From contig NC_054712.1 in assembly GCF_016097555.1 (NCBI RefSeq), forward strand, positions 55,187,172 through 55,251,171: a stretch of 64,000 nt of DNA. The letters run 5' to 3'. The notes under the pieces are model-generated. The model saw only the letters and a list, made by a program, of their open reading frames with translations, did not search any database and was not told the origin of the DNA. Shown here one piece after another: positions 45,635-64,000 of this stretch. This stretch comes from Gigantopelta aegis (Eukaryota > Mollusca > Gastropoda > Neomphalida > Peltospiridae). A program made the position numbers and the translations under genes. Positions within the stretch are counted from its first letter, which is position 1; the number at the start of each line of letters is the position of its first letter.

Positions 45635-45860
45635 ACATATTTAGAGAGGAAACACGCTGTTGCCACTTCATGGGCTACTCTTTTCGATTAGCAGCAAGGG
45701 ATCTTTTATATGCACCATCCCTGACGGGATAATAAATACCACAGCCTTTGTTGTACCAGTTGTGGAGCACTGGGTGGAATGAGAAATAGTCCAATGGGCC
45801 TACCAACGGTGATAGATCGCTCATGTCACATCTCATTGCTGGGTTCCACCAAGAATGAGT
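45635..45860 (-). mobile_element. SINE copy (antisense)
   Basis: 'aggaaacacgctgttgccac', 'ttcgattagcagcaagggat', 'cttttatatgcaccatccct', 'gtaccagttgtggagcactg', 'gagaaatagtccaatgggcc': same order as 31149-31478. Confidence 0.7.
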
Positions 45861-45889
45861 TGTTAACGGCACACAGAGGAAGCAAGGAA

Positions 45890-46078
45890 GGAAATGTTTT
45901 ATTTAACAACGCACTCAACACAAATGTATTTACGGTTATATGACGTCGAACATATGGTTAAGGACCACACAGATATTGAGAGAGGAAACCCGCTGTCGCC
46001 ACTTCATGGACTACTCTTTTCGATTACCAGCAAGGGATTTTTTTTAATGCACCATACCATAGACAGGATAACAGTTGG
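45890..46078 (-). mobile_element. Truncated SINE copy (antisense)
   Basis: 'aggaaatgttttatttaaca' through 'cggttatatgacgtcgaaca' to 'cataccatagacaggataac'. The head is absent; the 83-bp tandem repeat follows directly. Confidence 0.7.
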
Positions 46079-46435
46079 TAACATAATTGTTATAAAACAA
46101 TGTAGAATATCCCCAAATATCCATGACTGCTAGTACGTAATAGCGTAACAGGCCAAGTACATAACATAATTGTTATAAAACAATGTAGAATATCCCCAAA
46201 TATCCATGACTGCTAGTACGTAATAGCGTAACAGGCCAAGTACATAACATAATTGTTATAAAACAATGTAGAATATCCCCAAATATCCATGACTGCTAGT
46301 AATAGCGTAACAGGCCAAGTACATAACATAATTGTTATAAAACAAGGTAGAATAACCCCAAATATCCATGACTGCTAGTAATAGCCTAACAGGCCACGTA
46401 CATAACATAATTGTTATAAAACAATGTAGAATGTT
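46079..46435. repeat. 83-bp tandem repeat, about 4.3 copies
   Basis: The unit begins ACATAATTGTTATAAAACAA and ends 'aacaggccaagtacata'. Copies start at 46081, 46164 and about 46247, 46326 and 46405; the last ones lose the 'gtacg' block. Lies 3' of OSGEP. Confidence 0.9.
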
Positions 46436-46696
46436 TATAATAAACTTTGGTCATCTCATATTAAAACAGTGTTGTAATAACATGCAGAATTATGGGCTTA
46501 ATTCTTGTGAACTGTCTGAGTAAAAATAACCCCAAAATATTCATTAAAATCCATATTTAAATTCCTTTTCAACTGGCGCACCCTGGCCTTCTCACATCTA
46601 CACCCCCACTTCAAATGCCTATAAATTCTTTTCATGAATTCTCAGAAACTTTCATTCTACTCAACAAAATAGTAAAATAAATAATAATTGCAATAT

Positions 46697-46702
46697 TTTA
46701 TT
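46697..46702 (-). terminator. Likely OSGEP polyadenylation signal
   Basis: AATAAA on the minus strand about 125 bases past the OSGEP stop codon. Confidence 0.45.
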
Positions 46703-46823
46703 ATTTTAATATAAATATAATCAATAAAAACAAGTCATGAGCTGCAAAACATAATGTTTTATATACCGGGGTACAAGATGATGAAAATGTGACGAAGAGA
46801 AAATAATATGTGATTATATGCTG

Positions 46824-63962
<17,139 letters not shown>

Positions 63963-64000
63963 CTACAAAACAAAAATATTTAATTAATTATCATTACTAA

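Overview
This looks like nuclear DNA of an animal, most likely a mollusc and probably a gastropod. The genes have many small exons with GT-AG introns, the non-coding DNA is AT-rich, and there are long microsatellites and many decayed transposons. Many copies of a tRNA-headed SINE resemble SINE text I recall from gastropod genomes; that placement is from memory and was not searched.

Layout. (1) 1-22.3 kb, + strand: the 3' part of a PPP1R16A/B-like (MYPT3/TIMAP family) protein phosphatase 1 targeting subunit. Ankyrin-repeat exons lie at 1.8-6.7 kb. An intron of more than 13 kb holds a 1.75-kb, 36-bp minisatellite and one likely optional exon. The last exons end in a CVIM prenylation box. (2) 22.3-32.6 kb: AT-rich intergenic DNA with SINE copies, a small MITE and snap-back repeats. 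(3) 32.9-34.0 kb, - strand: an F-box protein gene with one frame break near its 3' end. (4) 35.7-38.5 kb: a 2.8-kb DNA transposon with 48-bp terminal inverted repeats and an 8-bp flanking duplication. It carries a five-exon gene (PHD-like zinc finger, proline-rich repeats, first half of a FLYWCH domain) with no transposase core. (5) 39.5-46.5 kb: a repeat-rich block with an L1-like fragment, a Penelope-like reverse transcriptase relic inside an inverted repeat, a SINE with a clear target-site duplication, a non-autonomous Tc1-type element and an 83-bp tandem repeat. (6) 46.8-64 kb, - strand: OSGEP (Kae1/TsaD family, catalytic subunit of KEOPS), ten exons visible and the 5' end beyond the right edge. 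Its introns hold a dead Tc1/mariner element, tandem SINE-head arrays, several MITEs, and a 5.6-kb Jockey-like retrotransposon whose target-site duplication starts one base inside the splice donor of one exon.

The three conserved host genes have no evident common pathway: PP1 targeting at membranes, ubiquitin ligase substrate choice, and tRNA t6A modification. The candidate for something undescribed is the PHD/FLYWCH-carrying inverted-repeat transposon at 35.7-38.5 kb. The minisatellite with all frames open and the retrotransposon abutting an OSGEP splice site come next. Exon boundaries were read by eye from splice sites, phase and protein similarity; no alignment or search was run.
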